A stretch of 23,992 nt of DNA from the NCBI GenBank assembly GCA_964617375.1, contig CAZTXQ010000042.1, forward strand, positions 1 to 23,992. The letters run 5' to 3'. This stretch comes from Firm-13 sp964617375 (GTDB taxonomy: Bacteria; Bacillota; Clostridia; Saccharofermentanales; Saccharofermentanaceae). The translations under genes and the position numbers were made by a program. Numbering within the stretch: the first letter of the stretch is position 1; every line of letters starts with the position of its first letter. The notes under the pieces were generated by a model. The model saw only the letters and a program-made list of their open reading frames with translations, did not search any database and was not told the DNA's origin. Positions 8,412 to 16,314 of the stretch are shown in pieces.

Positions 8412-9556
8412 CCCAAGCCCCCCATTCCGGCGTCCGCCGAGTATCCGCTCAAGTCGACATTGTCTACGGCCGCTAATACGTCATTTGATGCGGAGTGCAT
8501 GAGAACGGCGTCTTCCGGCTGCCAGTAAAGGTATTGTGTGGAACCGACCACTGGCGCGGGCTGACCGGCGAGTGTCGTAATCTTGATTTCCTGTCCGTTC
8601 TGCAGCACCATGATGCTGGTTACGAGCGTACCGATGAAGACACTCTCCTTGATAAAGCCCTGCACGCTGAAGCCGTCGACGGGGCTTAAGGAGCACCTGG
8701 TCTTCTCGGGACGTACCGAGAGATAAATCATTTCTTTCTCACGGAAACCCTTGCCGGTCCCGTATACGAACCCGGCCTCCGTGGAAAGCACGATGCCGTC
8801 TTCGTCGGCTTTTTCGACCACGGCATCGAAGAGGTTCGACTCACCGATAAAGTCCGCGACGAATTTCGTCTTCGGATGATCATATATTTCGGACGGGGTG
8901 TCGATCTGTTCGAGAATGCCTCCGTTCATAATCGCGATACGGTCGCTCATCGTAAGAGCCTCTTCCTGATCGTGCGTCACATATACGAAGGTAATTTCGA
9001 GTTTCTTCTGAAGTCTTTTCAACTCGAACTGCATCTGCTTTCTGAGCTTCTTATCAAGAGCACCCAGAGGTTCGTCGAGGAGGAGGACCCTGGGCTTGTT
9101 GATGATCGCACGGGCAATCGCAACACGCTGCTTCTGTCCGCCGGAGAGCTGTGACGGGAATCTCTTCTCGAAGCCTTCCAGCTGGACAAGGGCGAGAGTT
9201 TTCAGGACTTCCTTCTTAATCTCTGTCTTTCCGACCTTCTTCATCTTGAGTCCGAAGGCGACATTGTCGAAGACATTCATATGCGGGAAAAGCGCATAAC
9301 TCTGAAAGACCGTGTTGACGTTGCGCTCAAACGGCTCCTTGTTTCCGACCGCTTCGCCTTCGACAAGAATGATGCCTTCGCTCTGTTGTTCAAAACCGGC
9401 GATCATGCGCAGCGTCGTTGTTTTGCCGCAGCCGGAAGGTCCGAGAATCGAAAGGAATTCGCCCTCGTAGACTTCCATCTCCAGATTTTTCACGACATGG
9501 TTCTCTCCGTAGAATTTTTCAACATGATTGAGTTGCACGATCGCTTTGTTTGACAT
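8408..9556 (-). CDS. potA: Spermidine/putrescine ABC transporter ATP-binding protein
   Basis: A 382-residue ABC ATPase with every catalytic motif: Walker A GPSGCGKTT at 39-47, Q-loop Gln85, signature LSGGQ at 137-141, Walker B VLLLDEP at 157-163, and the switch His in VTHDQEEA. The C-terminal third is a TOBE-like regulatory domain, normal for PotA/MalK-type ATPases. It powers uptake through PotBC. GGGGAGG lies nine bases before the ATG. A terminator-like hairpin (9584-9630) ends only 27 bases upstream of the start codon, so expression of potA and everything downstream probably depends on read-through or on a weak promoter that is not obvious by eye. Confidence 0.94.
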   Translation of the reverse strand: MSNKAIVQLNHVEKFYGENHVVKNLEMEVYEGEFLSILGPSGCGKTTTLRMIAGFEQQSEGIILVEGEAVGNKEPFERNVNTVFQSYALFPHMNVFDNVAFGLKMKKVGKTEIKKEVLKTLALVQLEGFEKRFPSQLSGGQKQRVAIARAIINKPRVLLLDEPLGALDKKLRKQMQFELKRLQKKLEITFVYVTHDQEEALTMSDRIAIMNGGILEQIDTPSEIYDHPKTKFVADFIGESNLFDAVVEKADEDGIVLSTEAGFVYGTGKGFREKEMIYLSVRPEKTRCSLSPVDGFSVQGFIKESVFIGTLVTSIMVLQNGQEIKITTLAGQPAPVVGSTQYLYWQPEDAVLMHSASNDVLAAVDNVDLSGYSADAGMGGLG

Positions 9557-9583
9557 GTTGTCAGGCCTCCCCTTGTTATGGCG

Positions 9584-9630
9584 AAAAAAAGAAGGCGCGG
9601 TATCCGTTCTTCAGATACCGTGCCTTCTTT
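9584..9630 (-). terminator. Terminator-like hairpin in the potA leader (second of two)
   Basis: On the minus strand a 17-bp stem with one mismatch (arms 9614-9630 and 9588-9604, nine-base loop) runs straight into seven U residues (A-run 9584-9590). It ends 27 bases before the potA start codon, with the potA ribosome site just after it. No clear promoter is visible between it and potA, so it is either an attenuator in the leader or a strong read-through point between the PII gene and the pot genes. Confidence 0.75.
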
Positions 9631-9644
9631 GGCGTAAAAAGAAT

Positions 9645-9681
9645 AAAAAAAAGCCGGAAATCCTTTGTCGGATCTTCCGCC
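9645..9681 (-). terminator. Rho-independent terminator after the PII gene (first of two)
   Basis: On the minus strand the arms at about 9671-9681 and 9653-9663 form a stem with one bulge and one mismatch (core pairs GGAA/TTCC and ATCC/GGAT, six-base loop). Eight uninterrupted U residues follow (A-run 9645-9652). It lies 71 bases past the PII stop codon and should end a good part of the PII transcript. Confidence 0.65.
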
Positions 9682-9751
9682 CTCGCTGGCGCATATCATG
9701 TGCTTACCGATTGTCTTCGCGTCATGCCGGCTGTCGGCCCGGCTCCGTTCA

Positions 9752-10093
9752 TCAGATGGCCTTTGTGCCTCTCTCCCCGGTTCTGATCCGCATCGCTTCT
9801 TCGACAGGATATACAAACACCTTGCCGTCTCCGACCCGTCCGCTTGTAAGCTTCTCCGTAACGAGATTCAGTATATCGTCCACGACGTCGTCATCCACAA
9901 CAACATTCGCCTGAATCTTGGGTATCAGGTTCATGCTGACCAGCTTCATTCCTTTGAGCTCGCTTACGTCACCCTTCTGGTTGCCGCAGCCCATAACGCT
10001 GAAAACGGTCATGCCGCCGACCGCGTATCCATTCAGAATCTGCTTAAGATCTTCCAATCTATCCGGCCGGATAATGATTTCCAGTTTCTTCAT
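9752..10093 (-). CDS. Nitrogen regulatory protein PII family
   Basis: A 113-residue PII protein that matches GlnB/GlnK along its whole length (same family length, about 112). It starts MKKLEIIIRP, keeps Gln39 and Lys40 at the base of the T-loop (GNQKGD), the B-loop TSGRVGDGKVFV at 83-94, and the C-loop RIRTGE at 102-107, so ATP/ADP and 2-oxoglutarate binding is expected. The tip of the T-loop (SELKGMKLVSMN) lacks the tyrosine uridylylated in GlnB and differs from the usual ELYRGAEY. It probably signals through ligand binding alone, to a partner other than the classical ones. A very strong ribosome site (AAGGAGGTGA) precedes the ATG, so high expression is likely. It heads the polyamine cluster; a role in sensing 2-oxoglutarate for PatA/GabT or gating PotA is an inference. 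Confidence 0.92.
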   Translation of the reverse strand: MKKLEIIIRPDRLEDLKQILNGYAVGGMTVFSVMGCGNQKGDVSELKGMKLVSMNLIPKIQANVVVDDDVVDDILNLVTEKLTSGRVGDGKVFVYPVEEAMRIRTGERGTKAI

Positions 10094-10174
10094 AATGTGA
10101 TGTCACCTCCTTTGCGTTTTGCAATTCATTGTTGCCGTTCCGTCATTTTCGGGCGAAACAATTCTTATAAACAT

Positions 10175-10203
10175 ACAATGCTACAGCTTTCGCATAATGT
10201 CAA
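10175..10203 (-). promoter_or_regulatory. Candidate sigma-70-type promoter for the PII gene
   Basis: On the minus strand a perfect TTGACA -35 (10198-10203) is followed after 17 bases by CATTGT (10175-10180), a weak -10 matching three of six positions. It would give a leader of about 75 bases before the PII start. One arm of the TTTCGC/GCGAAA inverted repeat lies in its spacer. Confidence 0.45.
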
Positions 10204-10450
10204 CCGCAATTTTGCGAAACTCTCCGGTCATTTTTGGAAACTGGACACTATAGCGCACATTTCAAAGTATTATCGACACTTTTCGAGCTTTATAGTGCGC
10301 CATACAACACATACGGGTTCACATAACCGTCTTTCGAGAGGACTTAAGTCATGAACCGCGCAGGATCGCGAGCCCCCTGCCGGACAGGTTCGTTCACGGC
10401 GTCCCAGCGGTTTTATGAATGATCATGACTTTCCAATTTCATTTCTAATG

Positions 10451-10479
10451 TTGTGTTCCCGTCACGACAGTACTATGAT
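10451..10479 (+). promoter_or_regulatory. Candidate sigma-70-type promoter for the XRE-cupin regulator
   Basis: TTGTGT (10451-10456) and TATGAT (10474-10479) are separated by exactly 17 bases and sit 33 bases before the ATG at 10512. The -10 matches five of six consensus positions, the -35 three of six. Confidence 0.5.
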
Positions 10480-10511
10480 GATACTATCAAACCAAGGGAA
10501 AGCGGTGCGGT

Positions 10512-11063
10512 ATGGATTACTTCTCAGAAAACGTCGCCTATAATCTGAAGCGTCTTCGCAAAGAGAACAAAATGAGTCTTGATGTTCTGGCCGAGCAGAC
10601 CGGCATCAGCAAGAGCATGCTCGGTCAGATTGAGCGCGGCGAATCGAATCCGACCATTGCGACGCTCGGTAAAATCGTCAGCGGGCTTCGCATTCCCTTC
10701 TTGGCCCTGGTCGGGTCGCCGAAGACGGATGTCGTCACGGTTCTTAAGAGTTCGCTCGATACCATGCATGAGAACACAGAAAACGCTAAGATCTATTCCT
10801 ATTTTCCCTATGAGGAAGACAGAGACTTCGAGATATACACAATTGAGGTCAAACCCCACGCGTCCCACACAACCGGCTCTCACGGAAAAAATACCCTGGA
10901 ATACGTTACGGTATTCCAGGGCAGTATGCGTCTTATACTTGACGGCAGCTCTTATGAAGTGAACGAAGGCGACGCCATCCGCTTCCACTCTGACAAAGAG
11001 CACACCTATGAGAATGTCGGAGACAGCCCGCTGATTCTGCACAGTGTATTCACCTGGGATTGA
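10512..11063 (+). CDS. XRE-family transcriptional regulator with C-terminal cupin domain (PuuR-like layout)
   Basis: A 183-residue two-domain protein. Residues about 11-65 form an HTH_3/XRE DNA-binding domain (LRKENKMSLDVLAEQTGISKS, then GQIERGESNPT). Residues about 107-180 form a small cupin barrel (HASHTTGSHG, EYVTVFQGSM, then VNEGDAIRF and HTYENVGD) that could bind a small effector. This layout and length match PuuR, the E. coli repressor of putrescine degradation, and many amine or amino-acid regulators. It is divergent from the PII/pot/patA cluster, so control of that cluster, perhaps with a polyamine as effector, is a fair inference. It is convergent with the giant surface-protein gene. 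AAGGGAAAG lies about ten bases before the ATG. Confidence 0.9.
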   Translation: MDYFSENVAYNLKRLRKENKMSLDVLAEQTGISKSMLGQIERGESNPTIATLGKIVSGLRIPFLALVGSPKTDVVTVLKSSLDTMHENTENAKIYSYFPYEEDRDFEIYTIEVKPHASHTTGSHGKNTLEYVTVFQGSMRLILDGSSYEVNEGDAIRFHSDKEHTYENVGDSPLILHSVFTWD

Positions 11064-11065
11064 TC

Positions 11066-11087
11066 CGGTCCGGTTCATCGGGCCGGG
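11066..11087. terminator. GC-rich hairpin between convergent genes (weak terminator candidate)
   Basis: CCGGTCCG (11066-11073) and CGGGCCGG (11080-11087) form an 8-bp stem with one G-U pair and a six-base loop, immediately after the regulator stop codon and 44 bases past the end of the convergent surface-protein gene. Neither strand shows a following U tract, so terminator function is uncertain. Confidence 0.35.
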
Positions 11088-11130
11088 CCGACATATGCGA
11101 TGCCGGTGTTCTTCTCTTCCGGGCTATCTG

Positions 11131-14100
11131 TTAACGCGTATGCCGGGACTTCCCCTTCTGTCCTCTTCTTACAAACCAGACAATGATAATAACAGCTGCC
11201 ACGAGTAAGACCGCAATCAGAATCCAGATCCACAGGCTGCTCTTGGCAGACGTGCCGGGCCGATCCAGCGATCCCGCCTTATCACCCTGTTCCAACGTCG
11301 CCTGGGACGGACCCGGAGCATCGGTCTGTTCCGTCGCCGGATTTGACGCATCGGAAGCAGTCGGAGCACTTGTTGAAGCTGTCGTTTCGTCAGTCGCGGT
11401 ATCCGAAGGAGCTGTTGTTGCGTCGGGTGCCGTTGTTGCCGTCGGTACAGGCGTCTTAGTAGGCACGGGTGTCAAGGTCGCAGCCGGACTCTTCGTCGGT
11501 ACGGGCGTCGCGGTCGGAGTCCTGGTCGGGATCGGAGTTGCCGTCACAGCCGGTGCCGCCGTAGGAACCGGAGTCGCCGTAGGTGCAGCCGTCGGGGTCG
11601 GCGTCGCGGAAGGAATCGGTGTCGGTGTTGCCGTTGGTGTCGGTGTCGTTTCGATGACCGACTTTAGTACGACACCGGTTGATGTGGCCAGCACATCAAG
11701 TCCGGAAGCATACTGGTCTGCGGCACATGTGACCGACACATTCGTTATATCCGTATCGTAATCGGCTGCAGAGCTGCCTGACAGGGTGATCGTCACCGTA
11801 TGGTCGTCTATTCTCGTAAAGCTGCCCGGAGTGACACCGGACGGCAGATTCGAAACCGTCCAGGAAGCCGGGGTGAGACTCGCGGCAAACTGTCCGCCTG
11901 TCAGCGTTACCGTTATGATCTCGCCGTTTTCCGCGCCCTCCGTAATGTTTCCGTCGTCGTGCATCGAGATGGACTCTGCGTCATTTACAGCGGTGAGAGT
12001 AACTCCGGCCGCGGTAAGGCTGCCGCCTCCCGTGCTGTCCCTGTACTCATCAGCCGTACAGGTCACGCTAATATCCATATTCGTGTCATAGTCCCAGCGC
12101 GCGTTGCCGGAAAGCGCGATCGTAACATGTGTGGCATCCACTCTCGTAACCGATCCGGCAGTCACTCCGTCCGGCAGGCCGGACAGGGTCCAGTTGGCCG
12201 GGGTAAGCGTACCGGCAAAGGTGCCGCCGGCAAGGATTGCCGTGATGATTTCGCCGTTCTCCGCGCCCTCGGTGATATTGCCGTCGCTCTGTACCGTGAT
12301 GGACTCGGCGTCATCTGTCGCGGCAACATCGATCGGATTCGACTTCGTTTCAAGCCCGGTGGATAGTTCACTTCCCGCGATCGTTATATCGAGAGGAAGA
12401 GTACTGTCAAAATCCGCGCCGCTGTATGAAATGGTCACCGTGCAGTGTGTAGAGTCGACATAGAGCACATTGGAAACGGAGAACGGAGCGGATGCTGTAA
12501 AGTTTGCCGCATCCAGTGTCCCGTCGGCAAATGTCATGCCTTTAAGGCGAAGATTCAATGTGGCACCGTTGATATTGCTTTCGTCCGGCAAGACAGACGC
12601 GGTAAGGATCACTTCAGGCTCGACAATGGCGATAAATACTATTCCGGTCGCGCTTAAGGCTCCGTTACCCGTGTTGTCGCTGTACTCGTCCGCAGTACAG
12701 GTTATCGAAATATCCGTAATATCCGTATCGTAATCCACCGTGGAATTCCCGGAAAGGGAAATCGTTACCGTATGGTCGTCAATACGGATGACTGTGCCTA
12801 TGGCGACACCGGCCGGAAGATTTGACAGAGTCCAGTTCGCAGAGGTCAGCGTATCCGTAAATTGACCGCCCGAAATCGTCGCGGTGATGACTTCTCCGTC
12901 TTCCTGACCCTCGGTGATGAGACCGTCATCGCTTATACGCAGTGCCTCCGCATCATTGACCGCACGAAGAGTCACGCCCGTTCCGGTAATTCCGGAACCG
13001 CCGTCACTGTCGGCGTATTCGGCCGGTTCGCAGGTAACCGATACATTCGTTATATCGATGTCGTAGTCTGTCGAGGCATTGCCGGAGAGCGCAATCGTCA
13101 CGTGTGTATTGTCGACACGCGTCACCACACCTTTTGTGACGCCGTCGGGAAGACCCGACACCGTCCAGTTCGAAGGAATAACGGCGCCCGCGAAGTGACC
13201 TCCGGAGAGCGTAACGGTTATGATTTCACCGTTCTCCGCGCCTTCCGCGATATTTCCGTCATCGCTGATCACAATGCTTTCCGTGTCGTTTGTCGCGATG
13301 AACGTAATACCGGAGTTGTCGGTAAGAGACCCGTCGCCCGTACTGTCGAGATACTCGGAATCCGTGCAGGTAACCGTTACGTCTGTTATGTCACTGTCAT
13401 AGTCCACGCTCGAATTACCGGACAGCGCAATCTGTACATGAGTATCGTCAATTCTCGTGACCGTACCCTTCGCAACACCTACGGGCAGGTTTGAGACCGT
13501 CCAGTTCGCAGAGGACAGGCTTGACGCATACTGTCCGCCGGTAAGCGTAACGGCAAGGATCTCGCCGTCCTCGGCGCCTTCCGTAATGAGACCGTCGTCG
13601 CTTATCGAAATGCTTTCCGGATCATTGACCGCGGTGAGCGTAATACCGGAGTTATCAGAAATGATCCCGCCTCCCGTACTGTCGCTGTACTCGGAAGCCG
13701 TGCAGGATACCGTAACGTTCGCAATGTCGGCATCGTAGTCCTTTGTCGAATCGCCGGAAAGTGTAATCGACACATGATGGTCGTCCACTCGTGTGACCGT
13801 TCCCTTGGTTATGCCGTCCGGCAGATTGGATACCGTCCAGTTCGAAGGAGTGATGCCGGCCGCTAACTGGCCGCCCGAAATCTCCGCGGTGATAACCTCA
13901 CCGTTCTCGGCTCCCTCTGCAATCGCCCCGTCATCGCTTACCGACAGCGTCTCCGCGTCGTTTACGGCTGTCAGCACAACACCGGTACCGGCGGTGAGAC
14001 TTCCGTCTCCCGTATGATCCACATATTCGTCGGCCGTACAGGTCACAGAAATATTTGTAATATCGCTGTCGAAGTCATAGGCAGAATTTCCGGACAGCGT

Positions 14101-16218
14101 GATCGATACGTGATGATCGTCCACTCTTGTAACCGCGCCCTTGGATACACCCGAGGGAAGGCCGGCAACCGTCCAATTCGCAGGAGTAATCGTGCCGGAA
14201 AACTGTCCGTCCGACAATGCTGCCGTAATAACTTCGCCGTTTTCCGCGCCTTCCGTAATAACGCCGTCATCGCTGATCGCGAGAGATTCCGCATCGATTA
14301 CAGCGGCAACACCGATCGTATTCGATGTGAAACCGGTGCTGTCTGAGAGCTCGGCTCCCGCCACCGCTATGCTGAAAGATTGATCCTGGTCAAAGTCCTC
14401 TCCCGTATAAGCGAGTGTGAGTGTTATATGGGTACTGTCGATATAACTTACACCCGAGACCGTAAACGGCGCACCGACCACCGTGTAATTCGCCTGATCA
14501 GGCGTGGTACCGGAAAAAGTTACGCCGACCAGCGCGAGATTCACAATCGCGCCGTTGATGTTGTCCTCGGTAAGAGCAGGAGATGTCGTAAGGATCACGT
14601 CTTTCCGGATAACAGCCGTCAGTGTGACACCGGAATTGTCCGTCAGGATGCCGTTCCCGGTGCTGTCCATATATTCCGCGGCCGTACAGGAAACGGTTAC
14701 GTTCGTGATATCGGTGGTGTAGTAGATCGTCGAATTGCCTGACAGGGTAATCGCAGCATGCGTATCGTCCACTCTCGCTACCGATCCGACGGTTACGCCG
14801 GCCGGCAGATTGGAGACCGTCCAGTTGGCCGGCGTAAGGGTATCGGCAAACTGGCCGCCCGAAAGAGTTGCCGTAATGACCTCGCCGTTCTCGGCTTCTT
14901 CCAGAATCGATCCGTCGTCACTGATCGAGATGCTTTCCGCGTCGTTCACGGCAATCAGTGTGAATCCGGTATTGGCCGAAATACTCCCGCCTCCCGTGTT
15001 GTCGATATATTCGGCTGATGTACACGATACGGTAACATTTGTAATGTTTGCATCATAATCAGACGCAGCATTTCCGGATAGCGCAATGCGGACATGCGTA
15101 TTGTCAACTCTCGATACCGCGCCTTTGGTGACTCCGTCGGGAAGGTTCGACATCGTCCAGTTTGCGGCCGTAATCGAAGCCGCGAACTGTCCTCCGGATA
15201 TCGTCACGATAATGAATGCGTTGTTCTCGGACCCTTCCGTCCCGCTGCCGCTTAACGACAGGCTTTCCGCGTCGTTATTGGCCGCAACCGTTAATGTATC
15301 GGTCGTCATGATATTGCTTCCGACACTGACCTCCGAACCCGCAACGGTGATCCCGAACGCTTTGCTGCTGTCAAAATCGGCTCCGCCATACGCAAGGGTA
15401 AGTGCACAGTGCGTTGAATCGGTGAAACTGACACCGGATACCGTAAACGGCGCTCCGGTAACCGTAAAATTCGACGCGCTCAATACATTGTCGGTAAAAA
15501 TAGTGGCATCCAGCGCAAGATTGACGGTCGCTCCGTTGATGTTGCTCTCGGTAAGAGCCCCCGAGGTGAGAGACGCCGAAGGCGCGGTGTAAGTGATTAA
15601 GAGCTGCGGTCTGTAAGCCGCGTTGGGATCCTCGCTAGAAAGCACCGAAAACTCGTTGATGCTTGCTGTGTCGGCCGGACTTAACACAAGCGTCGCCACA
15701 CGGTCGCCTGTTCGTTGTCCTTCTACAAAGGAGGTTACGTCAAAATCATTTGGATATAAGGCAAATTCGCTCTCGCCGCCGGCTGTCGCCAGCTTACCTG
15801 TGACCAGGGTGACATCCTTTGTCGGCACCGTGGCATCCGATACACTCCAGGAATCGCTGTTCGAGCCGTAAACATTCACTTTGCAGGTTCCTTCGACATG
15901 ATACGGATATAACCGCAAATCAGCGGAAGTGATCGGACCGGGTATGGATGAGAGATCAAAGCTGAACACACTTTGCTCCAAACCAAATGGCGAAACCTGA
16001 TTGCCCGTATATAAGTACGAACGCCCGCTTACAGTCCAGTTGCTATATCCACCCTCTGCATCCACATATTTATCTTTTGACGCAAACACCGTCGCACTTT
16101 GGGATACGGCCAATGCTTTGTCTTTCGACAGAATGGACGGCAGCAATATGCCTGTTAAAAGCGAAACTGCAAGCAGAATCGCGAGTGTCTTTGAGTGAGC
16201 CGGCTTGTGCTTTTTCAT
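11131..16218 (-). CDS. Giant repetitive cell-surface protein (DNRLRE-like domain, 12 tandem domains, Thr/Pro stalk, C-terminal membrane anchor)
   Basis: Read from the ATG at 16218, which has GGGGGG six bases upstream, the product is 1695 residues; the frame is open to 16281 but the extra 21 residues lack a ribosome site and would bury the signal peptide. Residues 1-37 are a signal peptide (basic start, hydrophobic core, ALA before the cut). Residues about 42-213 resemble a DNRLRE domain, a beta-sandwich found in secreted proteins. Residues 217-1523 are twelve tandem domains of two kinds (see repeat entry). Residues 1524-1659 are a Thr/Pro/Ala-rich stalk. Residues 1662-1683 are one membrane helix followed by the basic tail RRGQKGKSRHTR. 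There is no LPXTG, so anchoring is by the membrane helix. It lies 119 bases downstream of a SecA2-like gene. Function is unknown; an adhesin or surface-layer-like role is a guess from architecture. Confidence 0.88.
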   Translation of the reverse strand: MKKHKPAHSKTLAILLAVSLLTGILLPSILSKDKALAVSQSATVFASKDKYVDAEGGYSNWTVSGRSYLYTGNQVSPFGLEQSVFSFDLSSIPGPITSADLRLYPYHVEGTCKVNVYGSNSDSWSVSDATVPTKDVTLVTGKLATAGGESEFALYPNDFDVTSFVEGQRTGDRVATLVLSPADTASINEFSVLSSEDPNAAYRPQLLITYTAPSASLTSGALTESNINGATVNLALDATIFTDNVLSASNFTVTGAPFTVSGVSFTDSTHCALTLAYGGADFDSSKAFGITVAGSEVSVGSNIMTTDTLTVAANNDAESLSLSGSGTEGSENNAFIIVTISGGQFAASITAANWTMSNLPDGVTKGAVSRVDNTHVRIALSGNAASDYDANITNVTVSCTSAEYIDNTGGGSISANTGFTLIAVNDAESISISDDGSILEEAENGEVITATLSGGQFADTLTPANWTVSNLPAGVTVGSVARVDDTHAAITLSGNSTIYYTTDITNVTVSCTAAEYMDSTGNGILTDNSGVTLTAVIRKDVILTTSPALTEDNINGAIVNLALVGVTFSGTTPDQANYTVVGAPFTVSGVSYIDSTHITLTLAYTGEDFDQDQSFSIAVAGAELSDSTGFTSNTIGVAAVIDAESLAISDDGVITEGAENGEVITAALSDGQFSGTITPANWTVAGLPSGVSKGAVTRVDDHHVSITLSGNSAYDFDSDITNISVTCTADEYVDHTGDGSLTAGTGVVLTAVNDAETLSVSDDGAIAEGAENGEVITAEISGGQLAAGITPSNWTVSNLPDGITKGTVTRVDDHHVSITLSGDSTKDYDADIANVTVSCTASEYSDSTGGGIISDNSGITLTAVNDPESISISDDGLITEGAEDGEILAVTLTGGQYASSLSSANWTVSNLPVGVAKGTVTRIDDTHVQIALSGNSSVDYDSDITDVTVTCTDSEYLDSTGDGSLTDNSGITFIATNDTESIVISDDGNIAEGAENGEIITVTLSGGHFAGAVIPSNWTVSGLPDGVTKGVVTRVDNTHVTIALSGNASTDYDIDITNVSVTCEPAEYADSDGGSGITGTGVTLRAVNDAEALRISDDGLITEGQEDGEVITATISGGQFTDTLTSANWTLSNLPAGVAIGTVIRIDDHTVTISLSGNSTVDYDTDITDISITCTADEYSDNTGNGALSATGIVFIAIVEPEVILTASVLPDESNINGATLNLRLKGMTFADGTLDAANFTASAPFSVSNVLYVDSTHCTVTISYSGADFDSTLPLDITIAGSELSTGLETKSNPIDVAATDDAESITVQSDGNITEGAENGEIITAILAGGTFAGTLTPANWTLSGLPDGVTAGSVTRVDATHVTIALSGNARWDYDTNMDISVTCTADEYRDSTGGGSLTAAGVTLTAVNDAESISMHDDGNITEGAENGEIITVTLTGGQFAASLTPASWTVSNLPSGVTPGSFTRIDDHTVTITLSGSSAADYDTDITNVSVTCAADQYASGLDVLATSTGVVLKSVIETTPTPTATPTPIPSATPTPTAAPTATPVPTAAPAVTATPIPTRTPTATPVPTKSPAATLTPVPTKTPVPTATTAPDATTAPSDTATDETTASTSAPTASDASNPATEQTDAPGPSQATLEQGDKAGSLDRPGTSAKSSLWIWILIAVLLVAAVIIIVWFVRRGQKGKSRHTR
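11242..11649 (-). repeat. Thr/Pro/Ala low-complexity stalk-coding region
   Basis: This codes for residues 1524-1659 of the giant protein, with short TPTPTAT and ATPVPT-like units giving way to a Thr/Ser/Ala/Asp-rich stretch. Such regions usually form extended, often glycosylated spacers that lift domains off the cell. The DNA is built of short GTCGG/CGGTG-type repeats prone to length change. Confidence 0.8.
11650..15570 (-). repeat. Twelve tandem extracellular domains of two families within the giant protein
   Basis: Family A (103-108 residues, core NINGA-V/T-NL, then DSTH and DFD) occurs three times: residues 217-318, 537-644, 1203-1305. Family B (108-112 residues, core SDDG-ITEGAENGE, ISGGQF, NWTVSNLP-GV, LSGN, DYD-DITNV) occurs nine times: 319-428, 429-536, 645-756, 757-868, 869-980, 981-1091, 1092-1202, 1306-1415, 1416-1523. 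The order is A-BB-A-BBBBB-A-BB, as if three A-B(n) blocks were duplicated and the middle one expanded. Each B copy has one cysteine in a VSCT/VTCT-like strand. Asp-rich turns suggest calcium binding. I do not recognise a named family for either type. Confidence 0.85.
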
Positions 16219-16314
16219 AGATTTCCCCCCGTTTATACCAATTGCCAAAATATATATAAAACACATTTTACACTGGATCATGCTTATCTAAAAGAACTGT
16301 TTTCGTAAAAGTGG

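Larger units (their letters stand above)
10094..10511. promoter_or_regulatory. Divergent control region between the PII/pot cluster and the XRE-cupin regulator
   Basis: These 418 bases hold no credible gene. They contain likely promoters in both directions and at least three inverted repeats: TTTCGC (10188-10193) with GCGAAA (10214-10219); GCGCAC (10253-10258) with GTGCGC (10295-10300); and AAGTCATGA (10346-10354) with TCATGACTT (10423-10431). The first overlaps the minus-strand promoter. They are candidate operators for the adjacent XRE-cupin protein, judged by position only. TACTAT is repeated at 10471-10476 and 10482-10487. Confidence 0.55.

Noticed and set aside
9665..10354. Plus-strand open frame of 229 codons covering the PII gene and the control region
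   Set aside because: It is antisense to a certain PII gene, runs through promoters and inverted repeats, and has no ribosome site or recognisable motif.
10524..11078. Minus-strand open frame opposite the XRE-cupin regulator
   Set aside because: The plus-strand product has clear HTH and cupin signatures; the opposite frame is a shadow.
11131..11242. Sortase (LPXTG) anchor at the end of the giant protein
   Set aside because: The C-terminus has a membrane helix and basic tail but no LPXTG-like motif before the helix.
11183..15871. Many plus-strand open frames opposite the giant repetitive protein
   Set aside because: They recur with the repeat period and are Val/Gly/Ser-rich mirror images of the repeats, while the minus strand has one continuous frame with signal peptide and anchor.
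16232..16237. TATAAA on the minus strand as -10 box of the giant protein gene
   Set aside because: Transcription from it would begin at about the GGGGGG ribosome site and remove it, and there is no -35 match.
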